Shown here: positions 34,179-42,262 of the stretch, piece after piece
Layout of the letters: each line of letters begins with the position of its first letter
Position numbering within the stretch: position 1 is the stretch's first letter
Source: DATFFO01 sp963772815
GTDB lineage: Bacteria; Actinomycetota; Acidimicrobiia; Spongiisociales; ZC4RG35
Length of the DNA stretch: 64,000 nucleotides
Reading direction: 5' to 3'
Assembly (NCBI GenBank): GCA_963772815.1
Contig: CAVYYV010000006.1
Location: 124,001-188,000, forward strand
Position numbers and translations under genes: made by a program
Notes under the pieces: generated by a model
The model's input: only the letters and a program-made list of their open reading frames with translations
The model's database searches: none
What the model was told of the DNA's origin: nothing

Positions 34179-34205
34179 GGCTTGAGTGGCGATCGGGACG
34201 GGTAT
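34179..34205 (+). promoter_or_regulatory. Weak SigB/SigF-type promoter for the phosphoesterase gene
   Basis: GGCTT (34179-34183), 16 bases, GGGTAT (34200-34205). The -10 is perfect, the -35 has one mismatch to GGTTT. Confidence 0.4.
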
Positions 34206-34242
34206 CCGGGGGTTGGCAGCTACAGGAGCGGGACCGCCGTAC

Positions 34243-34824
34243 ATGGCTGATGAACATCTCGCGGAGTATCAGGAGAAGCGAGACCTGGGCGAAGCGCCGG
34301 AACCGGCCGCCGAGAGAGGGCCGCCCGACGGCACGAGCCGATTCGTGATCCAGAAACACGACGCTCGGCGCCTCCATTACGACCTCCGGCTGGAGGCCGG
34401 AGGGGTGCTCAAGAGCTGGGCCGTCCCCAAGGGGCCTTCGACCGATCCCAGAGAGAAGCGCCTCGCCGTACCCACCGAGGACCACCCGGTCGACTACCTC
34501 GACTTCGAAGGAGTGATCCCGAACCGCCAGTACGGAGCGGGCACCGTGCTGGTGTGGGACACCGGAGAATACGACAACCTCACCTCAGACGATGACGGGA
34601 ACGAGGTGCCCGTCCCGGAGGCGGTCGAGCGAGGTCACGTGAGTTTCCGACTGCATGGTGAGAAGCTGGAGGGGGGCTACGCCCTGACCCGGACCGGCCA
34701 AGAGCGTTGGCTGCTGGTCAAGATGGATGACGACCAAGCCGACGCCCGGCGAAATCCGACCAGCACCCAGCCCGACTCGGTCCTGACCGGCCGGAGCCTG
34801 GAGGACATCGCCCGGGATCAGTGA
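34243..34824 (+). CDS. Stand-alone LigD 3'-phosphoesterase domain
   Basis: A 193-residue protein equal to the PE domain of LigD, which trims 3'-phosphate and 3'-ribonucleotide ends during non-homologous end joining. The core SRFVIQKHDARRLHYDLRLE contains catalytic His and Asp residues. LKSWAVPKGPS and VIPNRQYGAGTVLVWDTGEY are typical, and the second His lies in RGHVSF. ATG at 34243 has AGGAG 14 bases upstream. The polymerase and ligase domains are encoded separately at 40.1-42 kb. Confidence 0.9.
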   Translation: MADEHLAEYQEKRDLGEAPEPAAERGPPDGTSRFVIQKHDARRLHYDLRLEAGGVLKSWAVPKGPSTDPREKRLAVPTEDHPVDYLDFEGVIPNRQYGAGTVLVWDTGEYDNLTSDDDGNEVPVPEAVERGHVSFRLHGEKLEGGYALTRTGQERWLLVKMDDDQADARRNPTSTQPDSVLTGRSLEDIARDQ

Positions 34825-35345
34825 GGAACCGCCCCCTCAGTACCCGCCAGCACCTCCAAGAATGTGTGCATGAACGATGGGAGATCGGCCGGCGCCCGGG
34901 CGGTGATCACGTTTCCGTCACGCACGGTCTCCTCGTCCACCCAATTGGCACCTGCATTGATCAGATCGTCCCGGATCGAGAAGAACGACGTTGCCGTCTT
35001 GCCCTCCAGCAAACCGGCCGAGGCAAGCATCCACGGCCCATGGCAGATGGCGCCCACGGGTTTCGAGGATTGACCGATCTCCCGAACCAGGTCGACCAGG
35101 GCAGGACATCGCCGCATGTGGTCAGGGGAGTATCCACCCGGCACGACGACCCCGTCCAGTTCGGGTGCATGCACCTCGGCGGCGGCTGCGGTGGAGGTCA
35201 TCGTCGTGCCTCGTTTCCCGCGATAGCCGACTTCTGCCTCGCAGCCGACCAGATCGACTTCGTGACCGTCTTCCAGCAGGCGATAGTACGGGTAAATCAA
35301 CTCCGCGTCCTCGTACAGGTCGGCGATCAGCACGGCAACTCGCAT
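34818..35345 (-). CDS. DJ-1/PfpI-family protein
   Basis: A 175-residue class I glutamine amidotransferase-like protein of the PfpI/YhbO type, often deglycase or stress protease-like. The nucleophile elbow is GAICHGPWML, with the adjacent His; the conserved Glu is in DLYEDAEL; and VVVPGGYSPDHMR is typical. ATG at 35345 has AAGGAG seven bases upstream. It is the last gene of a leftward run csbD-lipoprotein-DUF2383-pfpI with short gaps, so it is probably under the SigB-type promoter at 36579-36604. Its end overlaps the convergent phosphoesterase gene by seven bases. Confidence 0.88.
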   Translation of the reverse strand: MRVAVLIADLYEDAELIYPYYRLLEDGHEVDLVGCEAEVGYRGKRGTTMTSTAAAAEVHAPELDGVVVPGGYSPDHMRRCPALVDLVREIGQSSKPVGAICHGPWMLASAGLLEGKTATSFFSIRDDLINAGANWVDEETVRDGNVITARAPADLPSFMHTFLEVLAGTEGAVPH

Positions 35346-35362
35346 TCTCAACTCCTTGTCTC

Positions 35363-35836
35363 TCATCCGCGCGGCAGACGATCCAATCGTTCTAGGCCCT
35401 CGGCAACCCCCCCTGCTGCAGCCCGGATCACCTCTTCCACTTCAGAAGGCAAGTCGGTCTCCAGCACGCGCGCCAGAGTGTCGACCAGATTGTCTTCCTC
35501 ACGCCGCACCGAGACGACAACGTCGGCGTCTCCGTCGAGAGCCCCCTCGAGCTGCATCCATCCGTCGCCGATAGCGGCCGAGAGACTGCCGGATTGGTCG
35601 GTATCGAGCTCAAGGCCGGAGTCGGCCGCCACCCTCACCAGAGTCGATCGATTCTCGTCCCTGTCGGCAGCGAGCCCGTCCAAGAGGGCCGATGTCGACT
35701 CGTCATCCACCGTCTCGGCGGCCAGCTTCAGCCGATTCACCGAGTCGGCCAGGGCCGACTCGGCTGTTTCACATACGGCCCCCGGCTGCAGATGGGACGT
35801 GAATGGTCCCATCACCCGCTCTGGAGGCTCCGTCAC
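35363..35836 (-). CDS. DUF2383/PA2169-like four-helix protein
   Basis: A 157-residue helical protein. Four amphipathic helices can be drawn (AESALADSVNRLKLAAETVD, STSALLDGLAADRDENRSTL, AAIGDGWMQLEGALDGD, EEDNLVDTLARVLETDLPSE), as in the ferritin-like DUF2383 family. No metal-binding EXXH pattern is evident. GTG at 35836 follows AAGGGAAGGG. It is within the csbD operon, so a stress role is likely. The assignment rests on layout and composition, not a diagnostic motif. Confidence 0.6.
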   Translation of the reverse strand: MTEPPERVMGPFTSHLQPGAVCETAESALADSVNRLKLAAETVDDESTSALLDGLAADRDENRSTLVRVAADSGLELDTDQSGSLSAAIGDGWMQLEGALDGDADVVVSVRREEDNLVDTLARVLETDLPSEVEEVIRAAAGGVAEGLERLDRLPRG

Positions 35837-35873
35837 GATCGGTTCCCTTCCCTTGGTGCCTCGTTCTGTGACA

Positions 35874-36287
35874 TCATGACGCTCTGAAACTCCATGAGTA
35901 CGAGTCCAGGACCTGGAACTTGGTGCCATTGGCCGGCTGGGTGACCCGCTCCACAGTGGCCGTGTGCTCTCCGGGGCTCAGAACCACCGGCCCCGCTCCT
36001 GACTCGTAGCGCAACTTGCCGGCACCGAAAGTCGCGTAGGTGGTGACATCCACTCCGTCGACCGACAACCGAACGTTGTCCTGGGAAGTCTGCAACGTAT
36101 GTCGCACTTCAACCGCATCGGGGACGGCCGTGGTGGAGTTGGGGGCGGGATAGACCCTCTCCACCCAGGTCGGGACAGAGGTGGTGGGTAGCGAGGAGGT
36201 CTCGCTCTGAGCCGGGCTGCAACCGGCCAACGCCAGGGCGACCACCGCCGCCAGCAGGGCCGTCAAGAGCCTGGACGGCGCCCTCAT
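35874..36287 (-). CDS. Lipoprotein of unknown function
   Basis: A 137-residue lipoprotein with signal sequence RAPSRLLTALLAAVVALALA and lipobox LALAGC (Cys23). The mature part is a beta-rich domain of the Ig/Big type (VYPAPNSTTAVPDAVEVRHT, VRLSVDGVDVT, VVLSPGEHTATVERV). This pattern is similar to domains that describe surface-feature or wall-binding proteins. ATG at 36287 overlaps the csbD stop (ATGA), indicating a coupled operon. Confidence 0.7.
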   Translation of the reverse strand: MRAPSRLLTALLAAVVALALAGCSPAQSETSSLPTTSVPTWVERVYPAPNSTTAVPDAVEVRHTLQTSQDNVRLSVDGVDVTTYATFGAGKLRYESGAGPVVLSPGEHTATVERVTQPANGTKFQVLDSYSWSFRAS

Positions 36288-36520
36288 CGATCACCCGATC
36301 TGCTGGGCCGTCTGGTCTCCATCTCATCCAGAATCGAATCCAGCTTGTCGTCTACCTGATCGAGTCGCTGGCCCGACTTCTGGCGGATGACTCCAACCAA
36401 CTGATCCCAGCGGCCGGCAACACGATCGAGATCATCGTCAGTCAGCGCGCCCCACGCCTCACGAACCCGACCTCGGGCCTGCTCCCAGATTCCTTCGAGA
36501 CGAGCCTGTCTGGTGTTCAT
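36284..36520 (-). CDS. CsbD-family stress protein
   Basis: A 78-residue hydrophilic protein of the CsbD type (LEGIWEQARGRVREAWGALT, DDDLDRVAGRWDQLVGVIRQ), a small helical protein induced by SigB in Bacillus subtilis. AGGGAG lies five bases before the ATG at 36520, but it is inside a perfect 9-bp hairpin (36525-36548). The gene leads an operon with a lipoprotein, a DUF2383-like and a PfpI gene, preceded by a good SigB/SigF-type promoter. Confidence 0.85.
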   Translation of the reverse strand: MNTRQARLEGIWEQARGRVREAWGALTDDDLDRVAGRWDQLVGVIRQKSGQRLDQVDDKLDSILDEMETRRPSRSGDR

Positions 36521-36524
36521 GTTT

Positions 36525-36548
36525 CTCCCTGATTCGCTTATCAGGGAG
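36525..36548 (-). promoter_or_regulatory. Leader hairpin enclosing the csbD ribosome-binding site
   Basis: CTCCCTGAT, six-base loop, ATCAGGGAG: perfect 9-bp arms in the mRNA leader. The 3' arm contains AGGGAG, the Shine-Dalgarno of csbD, five bases before the ATG. When folded, the ribosome-binding site would be paired. Confidence 0.6.
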
Positions 36549-36578
36549 GGCCGTCCTCTCCGACCCTCCGCTCGTGAC

Positions 36579-36604
36579 TTACCCGCCGCGGCGCTCCCAC
36601 AAAC
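36579..36604 (-). promoter_or_regulatory. SigB/SigF-type promoter of the csbD operon
   Basis: On the minus strand GTTT (36604-36601), 16 bases, GGGTAA (36584-36579). Start point near 36572 gives a 52-base leader including the hairpin. Confidence 0.7.
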
Positions 36605-36615
36605 GAACCCGGCCC

Positions 36616-37014
36616 TCAGAGCCGGGCAATCCACCAGTCGTCCCACGAGTCGATGAGCTCGCTGCTCTCCCACTCCGCCACCTCCAGGCCGGCGGGAGCC
36701 TCGGCCACCACATCGGGGTCGCGTTCGGGCACCACGATCATGCGGGCACCTCCAGCTTCGATCTCGAACTCGAGATGACCGACCCGCACGTAACGCTCGT
36801 TCCGGTCGGGCAGCCAAACCGCCGCCACGGCACGACCCGCCAGATCGCCCCGGGTGAGGAGAGCGCGGGGCCAGCGTTCCAGGATGTGCTCGAGGCGGTC
36901 GCCCATCCCGTCGCGGATGATGACATCGTCGGCAAGCGACAGCAGATCGGGATCACGGGCATTGACCGACTCGACCACCACATCGCGAAGATCGTCCGGT
37001 CCGGTCTGATTCAC
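36616..37014 (-). CDS. Hypothetical protein, possible nuclear-transport-factor-like
   Basis: A 132-residue acidic soluble protein. GTG at 37014 follows GGGAGG with good spacing. The sequence has an N-terminal helix (DDLRDVVVESVNARDPDLLS), the phrase VIIRDGMGDRLEHILERWPR and strands AVAAVWLPDRNERYVRVGHL and FEIEAGGARMIVVPERDPDV, then a Trp-rich tail (DSWDDWWIARL). The helix-then-curved-sheet order is loosely reminiscent of SnoaL/NTF2-like folds, but I cannot assign it. It precedes the csbD operon on the same strand with its own translation signals. Confidence 0.55.
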   Translation of the reverse strand: MNQTGPDDLRDVVVESVNARDPDLLSLADDVIIRDGMGDRLEHILERWPRALLTRGDLAGRAVAAVWLPDRNERYVRVGHLEFEIEAGGARMIVVPERDPDVVAEAPAGLEVAEWESSELIDSWDDWWIARL

Positions 37015-37209
37015 TTCTACCTCCCGGTTTGGGTCCCGACCGGGGAGACCGCGATGGGAGCGGGCGAAGATGCAAGCACGGCTCTCCCCGGTCGGGTTTC
37101 TCGGGTCACTACCCCATGCGCCCACGCTCCAAACCGGGGATCGTCCCGACGCGGCAGAGCATCGGCTCGTGCCTCGAGACGGACGAACCCGGCTAGGTTC
37201 GATCACACC

Positions 37210-37927
37210 GTGGAGTCCCAGCCCAACACCAAACAGGAGCTTCGCCGGCGAGCCTGGGAAGCTGCTGAGGGCCGCCGGCGCAGCCCGCTTTCCCGGGGTA
37301 GAGGGCCGGATACCCAACTTCGTGGGTGCGGGAGCCGCCGCCGCCCAGCTGGCCGCCACCCACGCTTGGCAAACGGCCCGAGTTCTCAAGTGCAACCCGG
37401 ACTCGCCGCAGCTACCCGTCCGCTCCCGGGCTCTGTCGGAGGGCAAGACGGTCTACATGGCCGTACCCCGTCTGGCCGAGGCCAAGCCCTCCCTCAGGCT
37501 TGACCCCGAGATGCTGAGCGTGCCCCCACGCAGGGCCGCCTCGATCAAGGGCTCGGCCACCCACGGAGAGCCGGTGGGTCTCGAGGCCATCGAGCGAATC
37601 GACCTGGTCGTGTGCGGCTGCGTGGGCGTTGAACAAACCGGGGCGCGCCTGGGCAAGGGGGGTGGCTACTCCGACATCGAGTTCGCCCTGGCCACCGAGC
37701 ACGGTCTGATCGACTCCGACACGATCGTGGCAACCACCGTCCATCCCTCCCAGTTCTTCGCTGAGGGGACCATTCCCGTCACAGCACACGATTTCCCCCT
37801 CGACCTGATAGCTACACCAGACGAGTGGATGCTCACCCACACCGAGCTGAGGCGACCAGCCGGGATCATCCCGAGCGAGCTGGACGAGGACCGTCGCGCT
37901 TCAGTCCCGATTCTCTCGGAGCGGTGA
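37210..37927 (+). CDS. 5-formyltetrahydrofolate cyclo-ligase, apparent 1-nt frameshift
   Basis: Converts 5-formyl-THF to 5,10-methenyl-THF with ATP. The N-terminus VESQPNTKQELRRRAWEA starts at GTG 37210. The rest, ARFPGVEGRIPNFVGAG onward, lies in another frame. Removing one base in GAAGCTGCTGAGG near 37262-37268 restores WEALRAAGAARFPG, the family sequence. The C-terminal part is well kept: KCNPDSPQLPVR, KTVYMAVPRL and the nucleotide-binding GKGGGYSDIEFALA. Total length would be about 239 residues. A -10-like TAGGTT at 37194-37199 suggests a nearly leaderless message. The break is either an assembly indel or real. Confidence 0.75.
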
Positions 37928-37931
37928 TCGT

Positions 37932-39611
37932 TCAGGACCCCTCCGCCGGCGTCGGCCCTTCCGGTCGTGGCTCCGCCTCGACCTCTCCCTCGACGCTAGG
38001 GCCTTCTTCCTCTTCCGCTTCCTCACGCGGATAGAGGCCGGGCGTGATGTCTGCCACACCGGCAGGATCTGAGGCACCGGCGTCCAGGGCGCGCTCGATC
38101 TCATCCTGGAGACGGTCGCTCACCTGTCGTGAGATCACGCCCCGACGGGCGAAATCGGCCAGGGTGGCCCGCTGAGCTGTGGCCAGGCGGCGCGCCACCC
38201 GCTGCACCTGTCGGGCACGGGTCGCATCACTGTCGAGCGCCATCTGTCGCATTTGCTCATCCAGGGCCTGCAGCTCCGCTTCGAATCCCTCTCGGAGGTT
38301 CTCGTAGATGGGTCTCACCACCTCACCCCGCCGCCGCATCTCGTTGAGCTCGTCGAGCGCTGCCCTCAGGGCCACACTGCGCGCATACGCCACCTCGAAC
38401 TGCTCGATGTCCCGTCCCGGGCCGATCAGGCCGAGACGGCCGAGCAGCGGCCGGTAGGTCAGGCCCTGGCCGATAAGCGAGACCAGCACGACTCCGAACA
38501 CGACCGCTACCGCATCCACACCACCCAGAGTGCGACTGGTCAACCCGAGAACGAGGGCAATGGGTATCGCCCCCCGCAGCCCTCCCCAGAAGATGGCATG
38601 GAGCCAGGGAGGGCGAATCGACCACGACCCCGCCGAATGGACGAACGGCCGCATGAGCCCGTAGGTGACCGCGGCCCGGCCGACCATCATCGCTAACAGG
38701 GCCACCCCAATGGTTGCAGCGATGGACGACTCGACGAGCTGGGAGACGTCAAAGCTCACACCGATGAGCAGGAACATGATCGAGTTGACCAGGAAGGCCA
38801 GCACAGCCCAGAAGTCGTAGAGGGCGACGCGCGACGAAGCGGACATGGCAGACCGGGTTCCGTAGTTGCCGATCACCAGGCCGGCTGCCACGGTGGCGAT
38901 CACACCGGACCCATGGATGGTGTCGGCGAGGAGATATGCACCGAACGCCGAGGTCAACGAGAGGGTGATCTCGATGAGGTGGTTGTCGACTGCCGACATG
39001 AGACGCTGGGCCACCACTCCCACCAGTACTCCGACGACAACTCCTCCCACGAGCTCGAGCCCCAGCTGAAAGGCTGCATGCTGGACGCTGATAGAGGCTC
39101 CTTCCACCACATTCACGGCCAGCAGGTAGAAGACGATGGCTATGGCGTCGTTGAAGATGGACTCGCCTTCCATCAGTGTGCGCAGCCCGGTACCCACCCC
39201 GTGCTCCTTGAAGACGGCCAGGACGCTGACCGGGTCCGTGGGGGCGAGGATCACACCCATCAGCACTGCTTCGGGAAGCTCGAATCCCAACAGCACGAAC
39301 CCTCCCGTCAGGGCGGCCAGAACCACGAGGGTCCCAACCACGGCCATCATCCCCACTTGCATCCAGCGCCGCTTGAGATCGTCGAGGTCGATGTTGAGCG
39401 CTCCCTCGAACAGCAGTGGGGGAAGGATGCCGAGGAGAATCACGTCCCGGGTCAGGTTCAGGTCTATGACGTTGCCGAACCCGAGGAAAAGGCCCACACC
39501 CACCAGGGCGATCGTGTACGGAAGACGCAGATACGAGACCGCAATGCCCACCACGGCCGCCACGACCAGAAGACCGATCAGATTCTGCTCGGTTAGCGTC
39601 AGGTTGGGCAT
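37932..39611 (-). CDS. Na+/H+ antiporter, CPA1 family
   Basis: A 559-residue membrane protein with about 12 helices (residues 10-400) and a cytoplasmic C-terminal region of about 150 residues rich in Glu, Arg and Ala. Ion-pathway motifs are present: GVILAPTDPVSVLAV and EGESIFNDAIAIVFYLLAV (helix with the ion-binding Asp). WGGLRGAIPIALVLGL is also typical. It exchanges Na+ or K+ for protons. It follows the shikimate-kinase-like gene by nine bases and is the last gene of the ligase operon, behind a SigB-type promoter, consistent with osmotic or pH stress control. Confidence 0.9.
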   Translation of the reverse strand: MPNLTLTEQNLIGLLVVAAVVGIAVSYLRLPYTIALVGVGLFLGFGNVIDLNLTRDVILLGILPPLLFEGALNIDLDDLKRRWMQVGMMAVVGTLVVLAALTGGFVLLGFELPEAVLMGVILAPTDPVSVLAVFKEHGVGTGLRTLMEGESIFNDAIAIVFYLLAVNVVEGASISVQHAAFQLGLELVGGVVVGVLVGVVAQRLMSAVDNHLIEITLSLTSAFGAYLLADTIHGSGVIATVAAGLVIGNYGTRSAMSASSRVALYDFWAVLAFLVNSIMFLLIGVSFDVSQLVESSIAATIGVALLAMMVGRAAVTYGLMRPFVHSAGSWSIRPPWLHAIFWGGLRGAIPIALVLGLTSRTLGGVDAVAVVFGVVLVSLIGQGLTYRPLLGRLGLIGPGRDIEQFEVAYARSVALRAALDELNEMRRRGEVVRPIYENLREGFEAELQALDEQMRQMALDSDATRARQVQRVARRLATAQRATLADFARRGVISRQVSDRLQDEIERALDAGASDPAGVADITPGLYPREEAEEEEGPSVEGEVEAEPRPEGPTPAEGS

Positions 39612-39620
39612 GGAGCGAGC

Positions 39621-40142
39621 CTACTTGTGGCCCGATTGGGCTTCCTCGACCCGGTCCGCCACCATTTCTGGAGTCAGCCCTGTGACGTCGATCACGACAT
39701 CCGCCACAGGGGAGATTCGGCTCTCCCGACGCTGTGCGAGCTCCCGCGAGCGGTCGACGTCGATTTGCCTCCTGTGCTCACCCGACAGGGCCCGCTGGGC
39801 CAGGACCTCGGGGTCACCGGTGAGCAGTACCACGCAGGTCTCCGGGCCGCCCAAGAGATCTGCAATGTCGTCCATGTCACCCACACTTGCCGCCGCGGCC
39901 ACCACGGTCGGATCCAGGCGCTGGAGGGCATCGCGAAGAGCATCGAACTCGGCGCGATGGAGAAAGTCGACGCCGCGGCGCCGGGCAAGCTGACGCCCGG
40001 TGGTGGCAAAGGTCGCCTCTATCTGACCATCGGAATCGACCAGCGCCCATCCAAGGCGCCGGGCAAGGATCCGCCCCACAGTCGTCTTGCCGGCTCCCAT
40101 GGGACCCGTCAAGACCAGATGAGTGTGCGTGCCCGTCGTCAT
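39621..40142 (-). CDS. Shikimate kinase-like P-loop protein
   Basis: A 173-residue P-loop kinase-fold protein: Walker A GPMGAGKTTVGRILARRLGW, then ALVDSDGQIEATFATTGRQL and DFLHRAEFDAL, positions that match shikimate kinase (DxD and FRxxE). The expected ATGGG strand-turn after the second motif is missing (TVVAAAASVGD), so it may phosphorylate a different small molecule. The ATG overlaps the polymerase gene stop (ATGA). It is the third gene of the ligase-polymerase-kinase-antiporter run. Confidence 0.65.
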   Translation of the reverse strand: MTTGTHTHLVLTGPMGAGKTTVGRILARRLGWALVDSDGQIEATFATTGRQLARRRGVDFLHRAEFDALRDALQRLDPTVVAAAASVGDMDDIADLLGGPETCVVLLTGDPEVLAQRALSGEHRRQIDVDRSRELAQRRESRISPVADVVIDVTGLTPEMVADRVEEAQSGHK

Positions 40143-41044
40143 CCTGGTCCACCCAGGGGATCGGCGAGAGACGCCAGGTCCACGGCGTGGTCGCTCAGGT
40201 TCTGCCAGGGATCAGGTTCCTGACCGAGCCGCCGGCGGACAGAGCCGAGATCGTGGCGATCGGGCTCCATGCGTGAAAGCTCCTCCCAGCCCAGCGGAAA
40301 CGCAACCGTTGCTCCTTCGAGGGCACGCACCGAGTACGGGGCGACGGCAGTCTGGCCGTATGCGTTACGCAAATAGTCGACGAACACCCGACCCCGACGC
40401 TGGGACTTCCTAACCTCCGTTGTGAGAGCATCCGGGTGTCGGCGCGCCAGCCGGGCGGCCAGCCCGTTGGCCACCTCCCTGACCTCATCGAATGACGGCC
40501 CGGGACGCAACGGCACAACCACGTGGAAGCCTCTCGATCCTGTTGCCATCAGCCAGGACTCCACTCCGATCTCCTCGAGCATCGCACGCGACCACGCGGC
40601 GGCACGGCGAACCGGATCGGGATCGTGGTTGGGCGGGTCCAGATCAAGCACCATCAGATCGGGTCGATCCAGGTGAGGGGAGCGGGCCAGCCAGCGATGG
40701 ACGCTGATGGTGCCCTGATCCGCCAGATAGACCAGGGTGGCAGGCTCCGACACGACCACCTGAAGCTGGGGGCCATCGGAGGTCTCCACGTCGACTCGCT
40801 CGATCCAATCCGGGAAGTAGTCGGGCGCCTCCTTCTGGTAGAAACCCGCTCCGTCCAAGCCGTCGGGAAACCGGCGCAGTGTCAGGGGCCGACCCTTCAG
40901 GTGGGTCAGCATCACGTCACCCACGTCCCGGTAGTAGCGGGCCAAGTCGAACTTCGTGATGGCGGCGTCCGGGAACAAGATCTTGCCGGGATTGGATATC
41001 CCCACCGATCGGTCCCCCACATCGAGGACCTCCACGTCCGTCAT
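40139..41044 (-). CDS. LigD-type polymerase/primase domain protein
   Basis: A 301-residue stand-alone PolDom of the archaeo-eukaryotic primase family, which adds nucleotides, often ribonucleotides, at double-strand breaks. The catalytic Asp pair is in DLMVLDLDPPNHDP. GSRGFHVVVPL and RVFVDYLRNAYGQTAVAPYS are family hallmarks. N-terminal KILFPDAAITKFDLARYY and FYQKEAPDYFPDWIE bind the 5'-phosphate side. It overlaps the ligase gene by four bases. Acts with the ligase next door and probably the distant phosphoesterase. Confidence 0.93.
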   Translation of the reverse strand: MTDVEVLDVGDRSVGISNPGKILFPDAAITKFDLARYYRDVGDVMLTHLKGRPLTLRRFPDGLDGAGFYQKEAPDYFPDWIERVDVETSDGPQLQVVVSEPATLVYLADQGTISVHRWLARSPHLDRPDLMVLDLDPPNHDPDPVRRAAAWSRAMLEEIGVESWLMATGSRGFHVVVPLRPGPSFDEVREVANGLAARLARRHPDALTTEVRKSQRRGRVFVDYLRNAYGQTAVAPYSVRALEGATVAFPLGWEELSRMEPDRHDLGSVRRRLGQEPDPWQNLSDHAVDLASLADPLGGPG

Positions 41045-42054
41045 CGCGGTTTCTCCCTGACCACCTCTCGCGGGTCCTTGCCCCGTCGCAGTCCCAGATC
41101 TCGGGGATGGCGAAGCTTCCCAGCTCGGGTCCACTCCGTGAAGCCGATCTCCGCCACCAACTCCGGCGTGACGAAGTTGACGCCCTCCCCATCGGATTCG
41201 TCGACGAACGGGCTCGTCGACCGTTCGAGCGAAGCCAGTCTGTCACTCAACCTGGACAAAGTCTCCTCGTCGAAGCCGGTCCCCACCTTCCCCGCGTAGA
41301 TCAGGTCGCCATCCTCGTGGTACCCGACCAGGAGAGCACCCAGCCCCGTCCGAGAGCCACGCGGCTCCGTGAAACCACCGATGACCAGCTCCTGACGGTG
41401 GACACACTTGAACTTCATCCACTTGCGGGAGCGGCTCCCTGCGTAGGCAGAGCGAGCGTCCTTGGCAATGAGCCCCTCCCAGCCCCTCCGGCACGCTTCC
41501 TCGAAGTACTCCTCCCCGTCCTGGTTGCGGCGGGGTGTGAAACGGACGGGATCTCCGAAGTGGACCACTCGCTTGAGGAGCTTCTTGCGGGTCCGCAGCG
41601 GAAGACCCCTGAGGTCGACGTGATCGAAGTGGATGAGGTCGAAGAGGTAGTAGTAGACGGCCACGCCACCGTGGCGGGCCTGGTCGAGATCGGTGACCTG
41701 TATGCGCGGCTGGAGCCGCTGGAAGCTGGTGAGATCGCCCTCGAAGCCCACCACTTCACCGTCGAGCACCAGATTCGCGCCGACCCGTTCCGCCACCGCC
41801 TCGGCCATCTCCGGATAGCTGGAGGTGTTGTCGCGACCGGATCGGGAACGCAGAGTCGCCTCTCCCCCAATAACCCAAACCAGACACCGCTGACCGTCGA
41901 GCTTGCGCTCGTAGAGCCAGTCGGCAGAAGAGAACGGGCCCTCGGTCAGTGCGGCCAGCATCGGTTGCACTTGTTCGGGACTTCCCGCCTCCCTCAGCGC
42001 ATCCCGGTCCTCCGGGGACAGCGCTCCCAACAATGACCCTTCTCTGTCGACCAT
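41041..42054 (-). CDS. ATP-dependent DNA ligase (LigD ligase module)
   Basis: A 337-residue ligase. The adenylated Lys is in LYERKLDGQRCLVW; later nucleotidyltransferase motifs include SRSGRDNTSSYPE, LVLDGEVVGFE, WEGLIAKDARSAYAG and KWMKFKCVHRQE, followed by an OB-fold with LGALLVGYHEDGDLIYAGKV. ATG at 42054 gives MVDREGSLLG; no clear ribosome-binding site is seen. It is the first gene of an operon with the polymerase, a kinase-like protein and an antiporter, behind a SigB-type promoter. No Ku gene is in the window. Confidence 0.93.
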   Translation of the reverse strand: MVDREGSLLGALSPEDRDALREAGSPEQVQPMLAALTEGPFSSADWLYERKLDGQRCLVWVIGGEATLRSRSGRDNTSSYPEMAEAVAERVGANLVLDGEVVGFEGDLTSFQRLQPRIQVTDLDQARHGGVAVYYYLFDLIHFDHVDLRGLPLRTRKKLLKRVVHFGDPVRFTPRRNQDGEEYFEEACRRGWEGLIAKDARSAYAGSRSRKWMKFKCVHRQELVIGGFTEPRGSRTGLGALLVGYHEDGDLIYAGKVGTGFDEETLSRLSDRLASLERSTSPFVDESDGEGVNFVTPELVAEIGFTEWTRAGKLRHPRDLGLRRGKDPREVVREKPR

Positions 42055-42181
42055 CTTCAGACCAAGCCAATGAGCGGGGCCGGGCAACGGCCTACGGACA
42101 GGTGTCGCGCAAGCCTGCCTGAACTCGGATCGTGGACGAGTGGGACAGCGGATCGGATGTTCATCGGATCTGATCCTCAAC

Positions 42182-42206
42182 GTACCCGTTGTGAGGCCTT
42201 CCAAAC
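42182..42206 (-). promoter_or_regulatory. SigB/SigF-type promoter of the ligase operon
   Basis: On the minus strand GTTT (42206-42203), 15 bases, GGGTAC (42187-42182). Start point near 42175 leaves a leader of about 120 bases before the ligase ATG. Confidence 0.55.
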
Positions 42207-42233
42207 ATCAGCTCGACACGGGGCCGGCGAGAG

Positions 42234-42259
42234 GTTTCTCGATCACCTCTAGTGGGTAG
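42234..42259 (+). promoter_or_regulatory. SigB/SigF-type promoter of the small acidic protein
   Basis: GGTTT (GTTT at 42234-42237), 16 bases, GGGTAG (42254-42259). The expected start point, about 42266, coincides with the first codons, so the message should be leaderless. Confidence 0.65.
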
Positions 42260-42262
42260 GGA

